Positions 24,117 through 33,049 of a stretch of DNA of 33,971 nt are shown in pieces; position 1 is the stretch's first letter, and each line of letters begins with the position of its first letter. The notes under the pieces were generated by a model. The model was given only the letters and a program-made list of their open reading frames with translations. It was not told where the DNA came from and made no database searches. Location of the stretch: NCBI RefSeq assembly GCF_001578805.1, contig NZ_KQ969164.1, forward strand, positions 1-33,971, given 5' to 3'. This DNA is from Streptococcus sp. DD10 (GTDB lineage Bacteria > Bacillota > Bacilli > Lactobacillales > Streptococcaceae). A program made the position numbers and the translations under genes.

Positions 24117-26304
24117 TTTCATTCCCTTCAAAATTAATCGTTGAGCCATTCATATGTTTAACCCGTGCCGCAATTTCTTTGTGCCGTCCATTGACCATAG
24201 GTCTAGCTTGGGGATTTCCTAGGTAACCACAAGTTCGTTTGACCACATCTACAGTTTTCGGATCGCCATTGCCACAGTTTGGACAGGTAAAACCTCGCTC
24301 AGTGGGCGTGAAGTCCCCTTCAAAACCACAGGCATAACATTTGTCAATCGGTGTATTGGTCCCCAGATAACCGACACGGTCATAGGCGTAATCCCAAACG
24401 GCTTCTAGTGCCTTAGGATTTTGCTGAAGCACTGGATACTCGCAATAGTGGATGAATCCTCCAGTTGCACCTGCTTCTGGATACACTTTTTCAAATTCTA
24501 ATTTCTCAAACGGAGTCGGATTTTTCCGCACGTCGTAATGGAAGGAGTTGGTATAATATTCCTTATCTGTAATATCTTTAACCACACCAAATTTTTCTGT
24601 ATCCATACGACAAAAACGATCTGTCAAGCTCTCCGATGGGGTTGAATAAACTGAGAAGTGGTAATCGTATTGCTCAGACCATTCTTCGACTCGTTTTTTC
24701 ATTTCTTTAATGATAGCAATCGTAAAATCCTTAGCTTCCGGATTTTTCTCCCAATCGCCACCGTAGAAGACTGTTGCCACCTCGTAAAGCCCGATATATC
24801 CTAGTGAAACAGTTGCTCGACGATGGGTAAAGAGTTGCTCCACCTGATCATACTTTCCAAGACGTTTTCCAAAAGCACCATACTGATAGAGAATCGGAGC
24901 ATTTGCTGGAATAGCTTCCTTAGTCCGCTCGACACGGTAAACAAGGGCATCTTCAGCAATGTTCATGCGTTCATTGAAAACTTCCCAGAACCTATCCTTA
25001 TTTCCTTTGGATTCCATTGCAATACGTGGCAAATTAACGGTTACCACTCCTAGATTCATTCGACCAGAATTCACTTCCATGCCGCTTTCATCCTTCCAAC
25101 CTTGAAGAAAAGAACGACACCCCATTGGAACTTTAAAGGAACCTGTCAACTGGACAATTTTATCATAAGATAGCACGTCTGGGTACATCCTCTTAGTCGC
25201 GCACTCCAAAGCCAACTCTTTAATGTCATAGTTTGGACTACCCTCTTCTAAATTTAGACCCCTTTTTAAAGTGAAAATCAGTTTAGGAAAGATTGCCGTG
25301 CGATGTTCAGAACCAAGACCCTTGATTCGAATGGTCAAAATAGCTTTTTGAATTTCTCTTTCAAAACGACTAGTTCCTAAACCAAATCCTAAGGAAGTAA
25401 ACGGTGTCTGTCCGTTAGAGGTAAAAAGGGTATTGATTTCATACTCCAGAGATTGCATGGCATCATATATATCTTTTTGAGTTTTCTTCCAAGCGTAACT
25501 TTCCTGCTTTTCTGGCACAACCCACTCTGCTGCATCTACTAGATGTTTCTGATAATTCTTCTCTGCATAAGGTGCCAAGACTTCATCAATCCGATCCGCA
25601 GAACAACCTCCATACTGACTGGATGCTACATTCGCAATAATCTGTGAAATCTGCGCTGTTGCTGTTTGGATAGACTTAGGAGTCTCTACCTCAGCATTTC
25701 CAATCTTAAATCCATTTTCTAGCATCCCCTTAAAATCAATTAGACAACAGTTGGTCATTGGTGTATAAGGACTATAATCCAAATCATGGTAATGAATATC
25801 CCCTTTTTGGTGGGCGTTTGCCACATGTGGCGGTAGTAGCTTTAGACCAATAGACTTACCAACAATTCCCGCTGTTAAATCCCTTTGAGTGTTAAAAACT
25901 TCACTATCCTTGTTAGCATTTTCGTTTACTACGCTTCGATCTTTATCTAGTAACCTTCCGATACTTACATTGATATCCATCGCCTGAGCACGCTCAAAAT
26001 CACGTTGAACTCGGTAGGCAATATACTTTTCTGCAATAGCATACTCTTTTGCTGCTAGCAATTGTTGTTCAACAATCGTCTGGATTTCATAGATTTTGAC
26101 ATCTTTTGGAAAACGCAAGAACACTTCTGCAGCGACCTTTTCACTAATCTTCTCAAGTTGTAATTCCACCATCGGTGACAATGGAACTGTCTGGGCAGCA
26201 GCTTTTTTCACAGCATTGTAGATTTTTTCTAGATCAAAAGCGACTCTACGACCATCTCGTTTTTCTACAAAAGTTTTAGGCAAATCTTCTTCAAAAACAA
26301 TCAT
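24094..26304 (-). CDS. nrdD: Anaerobic ribonucleoside-triphosphate reductase
   Basis: NrdD is the class III reductase that makes deoxyribonucleoside triphosphates under anaerobic conditions with a glycyl radical. The 736-residue protein has an N-terminal ATP-cone (about residues 12-105, beginning FVEKRDGRRVAFDLEKIYNAV), the large catalytic barrel with HYHDLDYSPYTPMTNCCLID near residue 172, and a C-terminal zinc ribbon CYACGFEGDF...CPNCG near 658-680. The radical site is RTCGYLG at residues 690-696, with glycine 693. The length is normal. A GGGGAG ribosome binding site precedes the ATG. The first gene of an operon with the 46-residue gene, two GNATs and nrdG, it is controlled from a promoter overlapped by a NrdR-like inverted repeat. 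Confidence 0.97.
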   Translation of the reverse strand: MIVFEEDLPKTFVEKRDGRRVAFDLEKIYNAVKKAAAQTVPLSPMVELQLEKISEKVAAEVFLRFPKDVKIYEIQTIVEQQLLAAKEYAIAEKYIAYRVQRDFERAQAMDINVSIGRLLDKDRSVVNENANKDSEVFNTQRDLTAGIVGKSIGLKLLPPHVANAHQKGDIHYHDLDYSPYTPMTNCCLIDFKGMLENGFKIGNAEVETPKSIQTATAQISQIIANVASSQYGGCSADRIDEVLAPYAEKNYQKHLVDAAEWVVPEKQESYAWKKTQKDIYDAMQSLEYEINTLFTSNGQTPFTSLGFGLGTSRFEREIQKAILTIRIKGLGSEHRTAIFPKLIFTLKRGLNLEEGSPNYDIKELALECATKRMYPDVLSYDKIVQLTGSFKVPMGCRSFLQGWKDESGMEVNSGRMNLGVVTVNLPRIAMESKGNKDRFWEVFNERMNIAEDALVYRVERTKEAIPANAPILYQYGAFGKRLGKYDQVEQLFTHRRATVSLGYIGLYEVATVFYGGDWEKNPEAKDFTIAIIKEMKKRVEEWSEQYDYHFSVYSTPSESLTDRFCRMDTEKFGVVKDITDKEYYTNSFHYDVRKNPTPFEKLEFEKVYPEAGATGGFIHYCEYPVLQQNPKALEAVWDYAYDRVGYLGTNTPIDKCYACGFEGDFTPTERGFTCPNCGNGDPKTVDVVKRTCGYLGNPQARPMVNGRHKEIAARVKHMNGSTINFEGNENGKISIR

Positions 26305-26341
26305 TTGTCTCCCCTTTTATCTATTCTCGTTTACAAAAACC

Positions 26342-26369
26342 ATTATACCACTCTAAAATTAAAAATCAA
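26342..26369 (-). promoter_or_regulatory. nrdD promoter
   Basis: On the minus strand TATAAT (26347-26342) follows TTGATT (26369-26364) with a 16-bp spacer. The -35 lies within one arm of the long inverted repeat, so a protein bound there would block RNA polymerase. Confidence 0.75.
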
Positions 26370-26423
26370 TATCTTGTGGTGAAATTTATAAAAAACTTCA
26401 AAAAACACAAGATATTGATTTTT
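26361..26423. promoter_or_regulatory. Perfect 18-bp inverted repeat, probable paired NrdR boxes
   Basis: Arm 26361-26378 and arm 26406-26423 are perfect inverted copies, separated by 27 bp. Within each arm lies CACAAGATATTG; the 16-mer at 26405-26420 agrees with the NrdR-box pattern acaCwAtATaTwGtgt, which I recall, at 13 of 16 positions. The two boxes are about 41 bp apart centre to centre, near four helical turns. One arm covers the nrdD -35. The same sequence could also form a stem-loop in the transcript of the upstream membrane-protein gene, whose stop codon touches the other arm. Confidence 0.6.
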
Positions 26424-27963
26424 ATTTTCGTTTATAAAGAGTGAACTGATCAAAGCTTTGTTCACTCTCTTGGTAACTCTTCTGAAGAATGTTTTTCACA
26501 TCCTCATTTAGAGTCAAGCGATTGTTAACCGCAATATAGGCAGGGTATTTCTGCAAACCATTTAAAAGTTTAATTTCATTTTCATTGGTTGTTAAATATT
26601 GCGTTGGTGACAAAATAAGGGAGCTTGACAAACGCTGACTCACAAGATACATAGTAGCACTTGTATCCCAAGCATAGATGGTGTCAGTAGATTGACTGTT
26701 TTCCTTGATGTACCTCGCAACCTCTGTCCGTTCACGACTTTCTTCGCCATGAAGAATGTACGTCTCAACTAAGGGGCGCCCCATCACATATACGCCAACA
26801 ACAAAAGGAAGATACAAACTTACTGTCAGATACTTACTTAAGGGTGATGTTGTATTTCGAGCCCTACGGCTGTCTTCACCAACTAGAACCGATAGCTGCT
26901 CCCCCATCCAAAAGGTTATCAGTAAAAAGACAAAAGGAATCAACGGAAGCAGGTGATAAAGACCGAAATCTGGGTTAAAAATCGATAAAACAAGGACAAT
27001 TACGACGCCCAAAATCCCCATCCATTTCAACTCAAAGCTACCTTTAGAAAAACTAGTTAGAGTTGCAAATAGTAAAAAGAGGAAACCTAGGCCAAAAGCA
27101 AGACCCAAATAAGTTATCACGTTTTCTAATAGATGACTATGCGCTAGCTGAAAACTAGTCGCATCAAAGATAATCTGTCCTACTGCATCACCAAAGCTAC
27201 CTGTCCAAACGGTCACATACCCAATCGGATAAAAAAGAAGGGAAAAACCAAGTAAGCTAGCTAAAAATTGATAAACCCCTTGTAAAAATTGGTGCTGACG
27301 AATATCATAAAGAGCTAGAGCAATCAACGCTATACTGTAAAAAAAGAGGGCAGACATAGGCGAAATCATAAAAGCAAGCGCTGCCTGCATTCCATAACGA
27401 ATAAAACCAATTTTCTCTCGTGTTTGAATATATTTTGCTATTCGACTAAGGGAGTAAAATAATACTGGTAAGGCAAAGATAGGAGCGTACAACCCACCCA
27501 TTCCCAATAGAAAGACTAAGACATATACCATCGCCATTGCAAACTTGGCAACACGAATCTGTCCCACCAAACGATAGGCAAGACGGTAACTAATCCACCC
27601 CGTAGCAATTAAAGCTAAAAACTGAACTCCTATCCAAAGAAAACCAAAAGGAAGATAACCACTCAACCAAAGCAAACCATAGAAAAGAATACCTGACGTT
27701 CCAAAAAAACTTGCATAAGCCATCTGTCCTTGAGTCATCGCCCAGGAAGCATATAAATTTTGACTTTGAAGGTTGGTAGCAAGATTTGAAAAATGTGGTA
27801 AAAACAAACTAACTCCAGTCAATAGGATGCTAAAAATAAGTAGGTTAAACCACGGTAAACCTTCCACTTCTCTCATCCAAACTCCATTGGTTTTAAATTC
27901 CTGATGAAGGGCAGCCCCAAAACTTCCTAAAGACTCTCTGTGCTGCTTTTCATGTCTATACAT
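26422..27963 (-). CDS. Large polytopic membrane protein, GT-C glycosyltransferase-like
   Basis: The 513-residue protein has about ten membrane segments from residue 42 to 405, then a soluble C-terminal part of about 105 residues. The overall plan, with the loop after the first segment holding NLQSQNLYASWAMTQGQMAYASFF and a small extracellular C-terminal domain (IYAWDTSATMYLVSQR near 430), resembles GT-C enzymes that use lipid-linked sugars. I cannot name a family with certainty or point to a proven catalytic residue. AAGGAG lies 8 nt upstream of the ATG at 27961-27963. The gene lies 126 bp after a 43-residue gene with a CIN-like box in front, so it may belong to the late competence response. 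Its stop touches an inverted repeat before nrdD. Confidence 0.75.
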   Translation of the reverse strand: MYRHEKQHRESLGSFGAALHQEFKTNGVWMREVEGLPWFNLLIFSILLTGVSLFLPHFSNLATNLQSQNLYASWAMTQGQMAYASFFGTSGILFYGLLWLSGYLPFGFLWIGVQFLALIATGWISYRLAYRLVGQIRVAKFAMAMVYVLVFLLGMGGLYAPIFALPVLFYSLSRIAKYIQTREKIGFIRYGMQAALAFMISPMSALFFYSIALIALALYDIRQHQFLQGVYQFLASLLGFSLLFYPIGYVTVWTGSFGDAVGQIIFDATSFQLAHSHLLENVITYLGLAFGLGFLFLLFATLTSFSKGSFELKWMGILGVVIVLVLSIFNPDFGLYHLLPLIPFVFLLITFWMGEQLSVLVGEDSRRARNTTSPLSKYLTVSLYLPFVVGVYVMGRPLVETYILHGEESRERTEVARYIKENSQSTDTIYAWDTSATMYLVSQRLSSSLILSPTQYLTTNENEIKLLNGLQKYPAYIAVNNRLTLNEDVKNILQKSYQESEQSFDQFTLYKRK

Positions 27964-28089
27964 ATGTTACTCCTTGATATGACCTAGCAAATGTTATACT
28001 CACACAATCCAATCACATTTTTACCACTACACCTCCTATAGCAAGGATACGCGTTCTGAGATAACGGATTGAAAACTATCCCTAGTATA

Positions 28090-28221
28090 TCAAATAGTCA
28101 GCTGTTTGTCAGCCTCTACTCGTAACTTCTCTAATAAAATAGCATATCGCTCCAAGTCTCGAAATCGATGATAGTCTTGCTGTTGATAAGACTCTAGAAA
28201 TTGCTGTTCTTCTTGTGTCAT
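28090..28221 (-). CDS. 43-residue protein behind a CIN-like box
   Basis: The protein begins MTQEEQQFLESYQQQDYHRF and is highly charged and rich in glutamine, probably a single long helix pair, with no membrane segment. The ATG (28219-28221) has a perfect AGGAGG 6 nt upstream, which is strong support for such a short gene. It precedes the large membrane protein gene in the same direction. In pneumococcus the late competence gene ccs4 lies just upstream of nrdD; this pair holds the same place, but I cannot verify that they are homologous. The function is unknown. The 126 bp between the two genes contain a second GGAGGTG followed only by tiny open frames, which may be a decayed start. Confidence 0.65.
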   Translation of the reverse strand: MTQEEQQFLESYQQQDYHRFRDLERYAILLEKLRVEADKQLTI

Positions 28222-28240
28222 AAAAAACCTCCTATCCTTC

Positions 28241-28248
28241 TATTCGAA
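28241..28248 (-). promoter_or_regulatory. CIN-like box (ComX promoter) before the 43-residue gene
   Basis: TTCGAATA on the minus strand matches the CIN box TACGAATA at seven of eight positions. It lies 19 nt upstream of the start codon, with AGGAGG in between, a spacing typical of late competence genes. No good housekeeping promoter is visible nearby. The match alone is weak; its position is what gives it weight. Confidence 0.5.
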
Positions 28249-28294
28249 AACATAGAAAGATAAGAGGTAGTTTTATCAAGTGGAAAATACTAGT

Positions 28295-29236
28295 TTATTT
28301 ATCTAACTCAACAAAGCGTCCTAAAATATGTACATTATCAGAAATCGAGACAAAGGCATCTGGATCGGATTTCTTCATGATATACTTGAATTCATTGTAT
28401 TCAGCACGCGTGATGACAGTGATTAAAACAGCCTTATGTTGATGATTATAAGTCCCTTCAGCATCATTGATGATCGTTGCTCCACGTTGTAAGCGTTTAT
28501 GAATTTTAGCAATCACTTTCTCAGGATGACTAGTCACAATCATAGCTTGCATTTTCTTTTGTTTCGTAAAAATCGCATCTGTTACCCGACTCGAAACAAA
28601 AATCGTAATCATAGAGTATAACGCATACTTCCATCCAAAAGTCACACCTGCAATCAGCATAATCGTCCCATTTACGATAAGCGAAATACTTCCCACATTC
28701 CGTCCTGTACGCTTTCTTACCGTTAAACTGACGATATCTGTCCCACCACTTGAGATGTTATTGCGAAGAGCAAAGCCAATCCCCAATCCCATGACCACTC
28801 CACCAAATAAAGCATTGATAATCGGATCATTTGTCAAGGTCACTACTGGAACAATCTGAATAAAAAGAGAGCTCATACTTACCGTTATAAAGGTAAAAAT
28901 GGTAAATTTATGCCCTATCTGATACCAAGCAAGTAGCATCAAAGGAATATTTATAGCATAGAAGGTCACAGAGACAGGGATTGTAAAACCAAGAAAACGT
29001 GAACTCAAGGCAGTCAACACCTGTGCTAAACCTGTTGCGCCACTGGAATAAACGTTTCCCGGTTGAAAGAAGAAATTAACCGCTACTGCAGATAAAAATC
29101 CATAGACTATCGATGCGGAAATCTTCTCGTCATACTTCTCTTTTGAGATACTTTTTAGGACTTGTAAGAGTTTGAATCGCTTGGCAGCCCGCTTAACTTG
29201 AAGCTTCAGCAAGCGTTCGGGACTTGTTTTTTTCAT
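28295..29236 (-). CDS. YitT-family membrane protein (DUF161/DUF2179)
   Basis: The 313-residue protein has a basic N-terminal tail of about 40 residues, five or six membrane segments (about 40-215) and a cytoplasmic C-terminal DUF2179 domain (about 225-305). The signature NNISSGGTDIVSL near residue 160 and FFFQPGNVYSSGATGLAQVL near 56, with its glycine-rich turn, are typical of YitT proteins. The DUF2179 part reads RGATIINDAEGTY near 250 and AFVSISDNVHILGRF at the end. These proteins are common in Firmicutes and have no established transport substrate that I can vouch for. It lies 47 bp downstream of aspS and may be read through from it; no clear terminator separates them. Confidence 0.88.
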   Translation of the reverse strand: MKKTSPERLLKLQVKRAAKRFKLLQVLKSISKEKYDEKISASIVYGFLSAVAVNFFFQPGNVYSSGATGLAQVLTALSSRFLGFTIPVSVTFYAINIPLMLLAWYQIGHKFTIFTFITVSMSSLFIQIVPVVTLTNDPIINALFGGVVMGLGIGFALRNNISSGGTDIVSLTVRKRTGRNVGSISLIVNGTIMLIAGVTFGWKYALYSMITIFVSSRVTDAIFTKQKKMQAMIVTSHPEKVIAKIHKRLQRGATIINDAEGTYNHQHKAVLITVITRAEYNEFKYIMKKSDPDAFVSISDNVHILGRFVELDK

Positions 29237-29283
29237 CTTTTCACACTTTTTAACAGCTTGTTTTTAAAAAGGAAATGAACTAG

Positions 29284-31032
29284 CTACTCAGCCTGTTCGA
29301 CTATAAGGTTTAATTCATCTAGTTGAGCAAGTGCAACGGTGGATGGTGCTTGAGTCATTGGGTCACTTGCCTTATTATTTTTAGGGAAGGCAATTACTTC
29401 TCTAATATTTTCCTCACCAGCTAACAACATCACAAAACGGTCAAGACCTAAGGCTAAACCACCATGTGGTGGAAAACCATAATCCATAGCCTCAAGCAAG
29501 AAACCAAACTGGGCACTTGCTTCATCAGCAGAGAAACCAAGGGCTTTAAACATACGCTCTTGTAATTCCTTCTGGTTAATACGAAGGCTTCCACCACCGA
29601 GTTCGTATCCATTTAAAACGATATCATAGGCAATCGCTCGCACCTTAGAAAGTTCTCCTTCGAGTTCATTTTCCGTTTCTTTCTGAGGAAGAGTGAAGGG
29701 GTGATGGGCTGACATGTAGCGTCCTTCTTCTTCAGACCATTCAAACATGGGCCAATCCACAACCCAAAGAAAATGAAATTTAGTATTATCAATTAAACCA
29801 AGTTCTTTAGCAATCCGTCCACGCAGTGCTCCAAGTGTTGCATTAACTACATCCAATGTATCCGCAACAAAAAGAATCAAATCTTTTTCTTCAAGTTGTA
29901 AAGCAACTGTCAACTCGCTTGTCAACTCTGTCAAGAACTTAGCAACTGGACCATTTAGTGAACCCTCTGAATATTTTACCCAAGCTAGACCTTTGGCGCC
30001 ATATTGTTTCGCTACTTCTGTCAACTTATCAATGTCTTTACGAGAGTACTTATCCGCAGCTCCCTTCACCACGATTGCTTTAACCGCAGGTGCTTCCGAA
30101 AATACTTTGAATTCTACATCCTTGACAAGATTTGTCAGATCTTGAAGCAACATGCCAAAACGAGTATCTGGTTTATCCGAACCATACAAGGTCATGGCAT
30201 CGTCGTATTTCATCCGTGGAAATGGCAATGTGACGTCAATACCCTTGGTATCCTTCATAACTTTGGCAATTAGTCCTTCTGTAATATCTTGGATTTCCTG
30301 ATCAGATAAGAAAGACGTTTCTAAGTCAACTTGTGTAAACTCAGGTTGACGATCACCACGCAAATCCTCGTCACGGAAGCATTTGACAATTTGGTAATAG
30401 CGGTCAAATCCTGCATTCATCAAGAGTTGTTTTGTAATCTGTGGACTTTGTGGCAAAGCATAAAAATGTCCCTTGTGAACACGAGACGGTACTAAATAAT
30501 CCCTAGCTCCTTCTGGTGTTGACTTAGATAAAAAAGGAGTTTCAACATCGATAAACTCTAATTCATCCAAATAGTTTCGGATAGAATGAGTTACTTTTGC
30601 CCGAAGTTTAAGATTTTCTAACATTTCAGGACGACGAAGGTCTAAATAACGATAGCGCATACGCGTATCATCATTCGCTTCAATCCCATCTTTAATTTCA
30701 AAAGGAGTTGTCTTAGCAGTGTTTAAAACGATTAAGTTTTCAACCTGCAACTCTACCTTCCCTGTTGCCAATTTATCATTTTCTTGCTGACGAGCTTCTA
30801 CCGTTCCTGTTACTTCAATAACAAATTCACTACGAAGAGTCTCAGCTACTGCCATCAACTCTGTAGAAACGGTTGCTGGATTAATGACCAGCTGCATAAT
30901 GCCTTCACGATCGCGTAAATCGATAAAAATCAAACCTCCCAAATCACGACGACGAGCTACCCAGCCCTTTAAAGTAATTTGTGAGCCGATATGCTCTTTT
31001 CGCACACGACCAGCATACATAGAACGTTTCAT
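29284..31032 (-). CDS. aspS: Aspartyl-tRNA synthetase
   Basis: AspS joins aspartate to tRNA-Asp. The 582-residue protein is a class II synthetase of bacterial type: an N-terminal OB-fold (about residues 1-105; [20 protein letters not shown]), the catalytic core, and the bacterial insertion domain at about 280-410. Motif 2 is visible as [14 protein letters not shown] near residue 217 and motif 3 as [12 protein letters not shown] near residue 528. The length matches the family. The extended -10 TGGTAAAAT and a GGAG ribosome binding site lie upstream. Some bacteria use a non-discriminating form that also charges tRNA-Asn; the sequence does not tell me which this is. Confidence 0.97.
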   Translation of the reverse strand: MKRSMYAGRVRKEHIGSQITLKGWVARRRDLGGLIFIDLRDREGIMQLVINPATVSTELMAVAETLRSEFVIEVTGTVEARQQENDKLATGKVELQVENLIVLNTAKTTPFEIKDGIEANDDTRMRYRYLDLRRPEMLENLKLRAKVTHSIRNYLDELEFIDVETPFLSKSTPEGARDYLVPSRVHKGHFYALPQSPQITKQLLMNAGFDRYYQIVKCFRDEDLRGDRQPEFTQVDLETSFLSDQEIQDITEGLIAKVMKDTKGIDVTLPFPRMKYDDAMTLYGSDKPDTRFGMLLQDLTNLVKDVEFKVFSEAPAVKAIVVKGAADKYSRKDIDKLTEVAKQYGAKGLAWVKYSEGSLNGPVAKFLTELTSELTVALQLEEKDLILFVADTLDVVNATLGALRGRIAKELGLIDNTKFHFLWVVDWPMFEWSEEEGRYMSAHHPFTLPQKETENELEGELSKVRAIAYDIVLNGYELGGGSLRINQKELQERMFKALGFSADEASAQFGFLLEAMDYGFPPHGGLALGLDRFVMLLAGEENIREVIAFPKNNKASDPMTQAPSTVALAQLDELNLIVEQAE

Positions 31033-31065
31033 TATATACCACTCTCCAATAATTCTTCTGTTACT

Positions 31066-31074
31066 ATTTTACCA
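31066..31074 (-). promoter_or_regulatory. Extended -10 promoter of aspS
   Basis: TGGTAAAAT on the minus strand (TAAAAT at 31071-31066) lies about 34 nt upstream of the aspS start codon. No convincing -35 is seen, so the TG extension probably carries the promoter. No T-box leader is visible. Confidence 0.55.
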
Positions 31075-31266
31075 TAAAGACTGATGAATAAACTAGTAAA
31101 TCTTCATTATTTTTTATCTTCATTTTTCCAAAAAATAAATTTCCTGACACAATCGTTTCAAATAGATGCCACACTTTATCGTTTAGAATAGTCAAATCTA
31201 TTTCCTATTTCAAAAAAGGTAGTCAGTTAGCTGATTTTAAGTACAATCAAGCGTAATTGAAAAAAT

Positions 31267-31291
31267 AAAAACGCTTAAAATCAGCGTTTTT
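31267..31291. terminator. Terminator downstream of rpmF-rpmG
   Basis: AAAAACGCT (31267-31275) pairs perfectly with AGCGTTTTT (31283-31291) around a 7-nt loop. T runs follow on both strands. It ends the rpmF-rpmG transcript 26 nt after the rpmG stop. The 176 bp between it and aspS contain only the aspS promoter. Confidence 0.9.
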
Positions 31292-31317
31292 CTAATGTAT
31301 TGATTCGTATTGAATGC

Positions 31318-31467
31318 TTACTTCACTTCTGTAAACACAACGTGTTTGCGAAGCTTTGGTGAGTATTTCTTCAACTGAAGACGGTCTGGAGTGTTACGTT
31401 TGTTTTTAGAAGTAAGGTACAAGCGTTCACCAGATTCTTTGTGTTCAAGTGTAATATTTACGCGCAT
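31318..31467 (-). CDS. rpmG: 50S ribosomal protein L33
   Basis: The 49-residue protein begins [20 protein letters not shown] and contains [20 protein letters not shown], the usual L33 sequence. It lacks the CXXC pairs of the zinc-binding form, so it is the C- paralogue, which is used when zinc is scarce in bacteria that hold both. Streptococci often have several L33 genes. The ATG at 31465-31467 has GGGAGC just upstream. It lies 15 nt after rpmF and shares its transcript. Confidence 0.95.
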
Positions 31468-31482
31468 GGTAGCTCCCTTCTA

Positions 31483-31665
31483 TTATTCAGCTGCTGCAGC
31501 TTTAGCGATCTTACGTCCTTTGTAGTATCCTTTAAGGGATACACGGTGAGAACGTGAGTAATCTCCAGTTGCTTCGTCAAAGTTTACAGATGGAGCTGTC
31601 ACTTTGTAGTGTGTACGACGTTTGTTTTTCTTCGCTTTTGAGGTGCGACGTGCAGGTACTGCCAT
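31483..31665 (-). CDS. rpmF: 50S ribosomal protein L32
   Basis: The 60-residue protein begins [19 protein letters not shown] and is basic, as L32 should be. The cysteine pairs of zinc-binding L32 are absent here, as in the L33 next to it. AAAGGAG lies 8 nt upstream of the ATG. The gene leads a two-gene ribosomal operon with its own promoter and terminator. Confidence 0.96.
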   Translation of the reverse strand: MAVPARRTSKAKKNKRRTHYKVTAPSVNFDEATGDYSRSHRVSLKGYYKGRKIAKAAAAE

Positions 31666-31727
31666 TTTTTGTTTCTCCTTTAGGGATTTATATTCGATTC
31701 AATCTAGTGATTTTCATCAACCATACT

Positions 31728-31756
31728 AGGATAACACATTTTTTTTGTAAAGTAAA
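31728..31756 (-). promoter_or_regulatory. Promoter of rpmF-rpmG
   Basis: TTTACT (31756-31751) and TATCCT (31733-31728) on the minus strand are 17 bp apart. The -10 lies about 60 nt before rpmF, leaving a leader without a recognisable riboswitch. Confidence 0.5.
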
Positions 31757-31777
31757 GTTACTTGACAAAAAAAGATG

Positions 31778-31813
31778 AAAAAATTCTCCCGTCCGACCCA
31801 GCAGACAGGAGAA
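31778..31813 (-). terminator. Terminator of the SPFH operon
   Basis: Arms 31784-31793 and 31804-31813 pair over ten positions around a 10-nt loop. In minus-strand RNA all pair, with one G-U wobble; the plus strand would have a mismatch there. Six T follow on the minus strand. It begins 4 nt after the stop of the ribbon-helix-helix gene. Confidence 0.88.
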
Positions 31814-31817
31814 GGTG

Positions 31818-32018
31818 TTAAATATCAACCTCAAATGGTTCGTCAATGGTTTCTGATACGTATTTTCCGTCTTTTTTTCGTTGTTTAACACATTCAGTAA
31901 GGAGATATTCAATTTGCCCATTAACTGAGCGAAAGTCATCTTCTGCCCATGATGCGAGTGCAGCATATAACTTTGTCGATAGTCGAAGGGGGATTTGCTT
32001 TTTTTTAGCTTCTGCCAT
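31818..32018 (-). CDS. Ribbon-helix-helix (Arc-like) DNA-binding protein
   Basis: The 66-residue protein reads [20 protein letters not shown] at residues 5-24, a beta strand and first helix typical of Arc/MetJ proteins, followed by [20 protein letters not shown], the turn and second helix. Alternating residues IPLRL would be the DNA-contacting strand of the dimer. The C-terminal tail is acidic. It lies 2 nt after the SPFH gene, so the two form an operon and translation is probably coupled. The promoter of that operon carries a repeated GATATC that could be its operator. Such small proteins can be toxin-antitoxin repressors, but no toxin gene is present. A strong terminator follows. Confidence 0.85.
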   Translation of the reverse strand: MAEAKKKQIPLRLSTKLYAALASWAEDDFRSVNGQIEYLLTECVKQRKKDGKYVSETIDEPFEVDI

Positions 32019-32020
32019 TA

Positions 32021-33028
32021 CTAATATAAACTTCCTGTATTGACAATTGGTTGTGCATCATGATTGCCACAGAGAACGACTAGGAGATTTGAAACCATGG
32101 CAGCTTTTCGTTCTTCGTCAAGCTCTACCAATTCCCCTTCATTGAGACGTTCTAGTGCCATTTCAACCATTCCTACAGCACCATCTACAATCATCTTACG
32201 TGCATCAATGATAGCAGATGCTTGTTGGCGTTGAAGCATAACAGCTGCAATTTCTGTAGCGTAAGCTAGGTAAGTAATACGTGCCTCAAGGATTTCCAAG
32301 CCAGCTTCTTCTACACGACTTTGAATTTCCTCACGAATACGGTTAGCTACAATTTCACTAGAACCACGGAGACTACCTTCATCTGCTTGGCCGTCACCCG
32401 TAGTATCTACATTAGGAGACACATCGTAAGGATAGATGCGGACAATATTTCGAAGGGCGCTGTCACACTGCAAAGAGAGGTATTCCTTGTAGTTATCAAC
32501 GTTGAAAACTGCTTTGGCGGTATCGACAACTCTCCAAGTTACGGCGATTCCAATTTCAACAGGATTTCCTAGACAATCATTGATTTTTTGACGGGAGTTA
32601 CTCAAGGTCATAACTTTGAGGGAAATGTGTTTCTTGCCAATTTCAAGATTTACATCATTGCCATTTGATGATTTAGCCCCTAAAAAAGGAGATTTTGTAC
32701 TGACATCACCACTTTGTCCAAGTCGAGTCTGGTTTGCAGGATTGACTGCTACGCTGAAGGGATTGACAAAGTAAAAACCAGGTTCTTTGATAGTACCTGT
32801 ATAGTTACCAAAAAGGGTCAAAACCAGAGCTTCCTGAGGTTTGACAACTTTTAAACCAGCATGAGCTAGCGCTGCAATTACAATTAGCAAAAGTCCGATA
32901 ATAATCCCAAAAATGTTTTCCGAACCAGCACCCATTATAAATATAAAGACACCAAATACGAGTGTCAATTCAGTAAGAATCAATGCGAATACACCATTTG
33001 GTTTTGAATTGATGAGTTTTTCAGTCAT
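32021..33028 (-). CDS. SPFH/Band-7 (stomatin/prohibitin-like) membrane protein
   Basis: The 335-residue protein has two close membrane segments (about residues 14-36 and 38-60), then a cytoplasmic or surface SPFH domain beginning [31 protein letters not shown] near residue 62. The domain continues with [21 protein letters not shown] near 165 and ends in a helical, glutamate- and alanine-rich part near 225-290 ([17 protein letters not shown]) that should form a coiled coil for oligomerisation. SPFH proteins build large ring or cage assemblies in membranes and are linked to membrane domains and quality control. The cargo here is unknown. AGGAGG lies 8 nt upstream of the ATG. It is co-transcribed with a ribbon-helix-helix regulator. 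Confidence 0.9.
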   Translation of the reverse strand: MTEKLINSKPNGVFALILTELTLVFGVFIFIMGAGSENIFGIIIGLLLIVIAALAHAGLKVVKPQEALVLTLFGNYTGTIKEPGFYFVNPFSVAVNPANQTRLGQSGDVSTKSPFLGAKSSNGNDVNLEIGKKHISLKVMTLSNSRQKINDCLGNPVEIGIAVTWRVVDTAKAVFNVDNYKEYLSLQCDSALRNIVRIYPYDVSPNVDTTGDGQADEGSLRGSSEIVANRIREEIQSRVEEAGLEILEARITYLAYATEIAAVMLQRQQASAIIDARKMIVDGAVGMVEMALERLNEGELVELDEERKAAMVSNLLVVLCGNHDAQPIVNTGSLY

Positions 33029-33049
33029 AAGAATGACCTCCTGTTATTT

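Noticed and set aside
31302-31312. TACGAATC, a near CIN box on the minus strand after rpmG
   Set aside because: No gene begins within 200 bp downstream; it lies in the spacer before the terminator and aspS and is most likely chance.
31818-32018. Ribbon-helix-helix gene as antitoxin of a toxin-antitoxin pair
   Set aside because: The only co-transcribed partner is the SPFH membrane protein, which is not a toxin type I know, and the next genes are ribosomal proteins with their own promoter.
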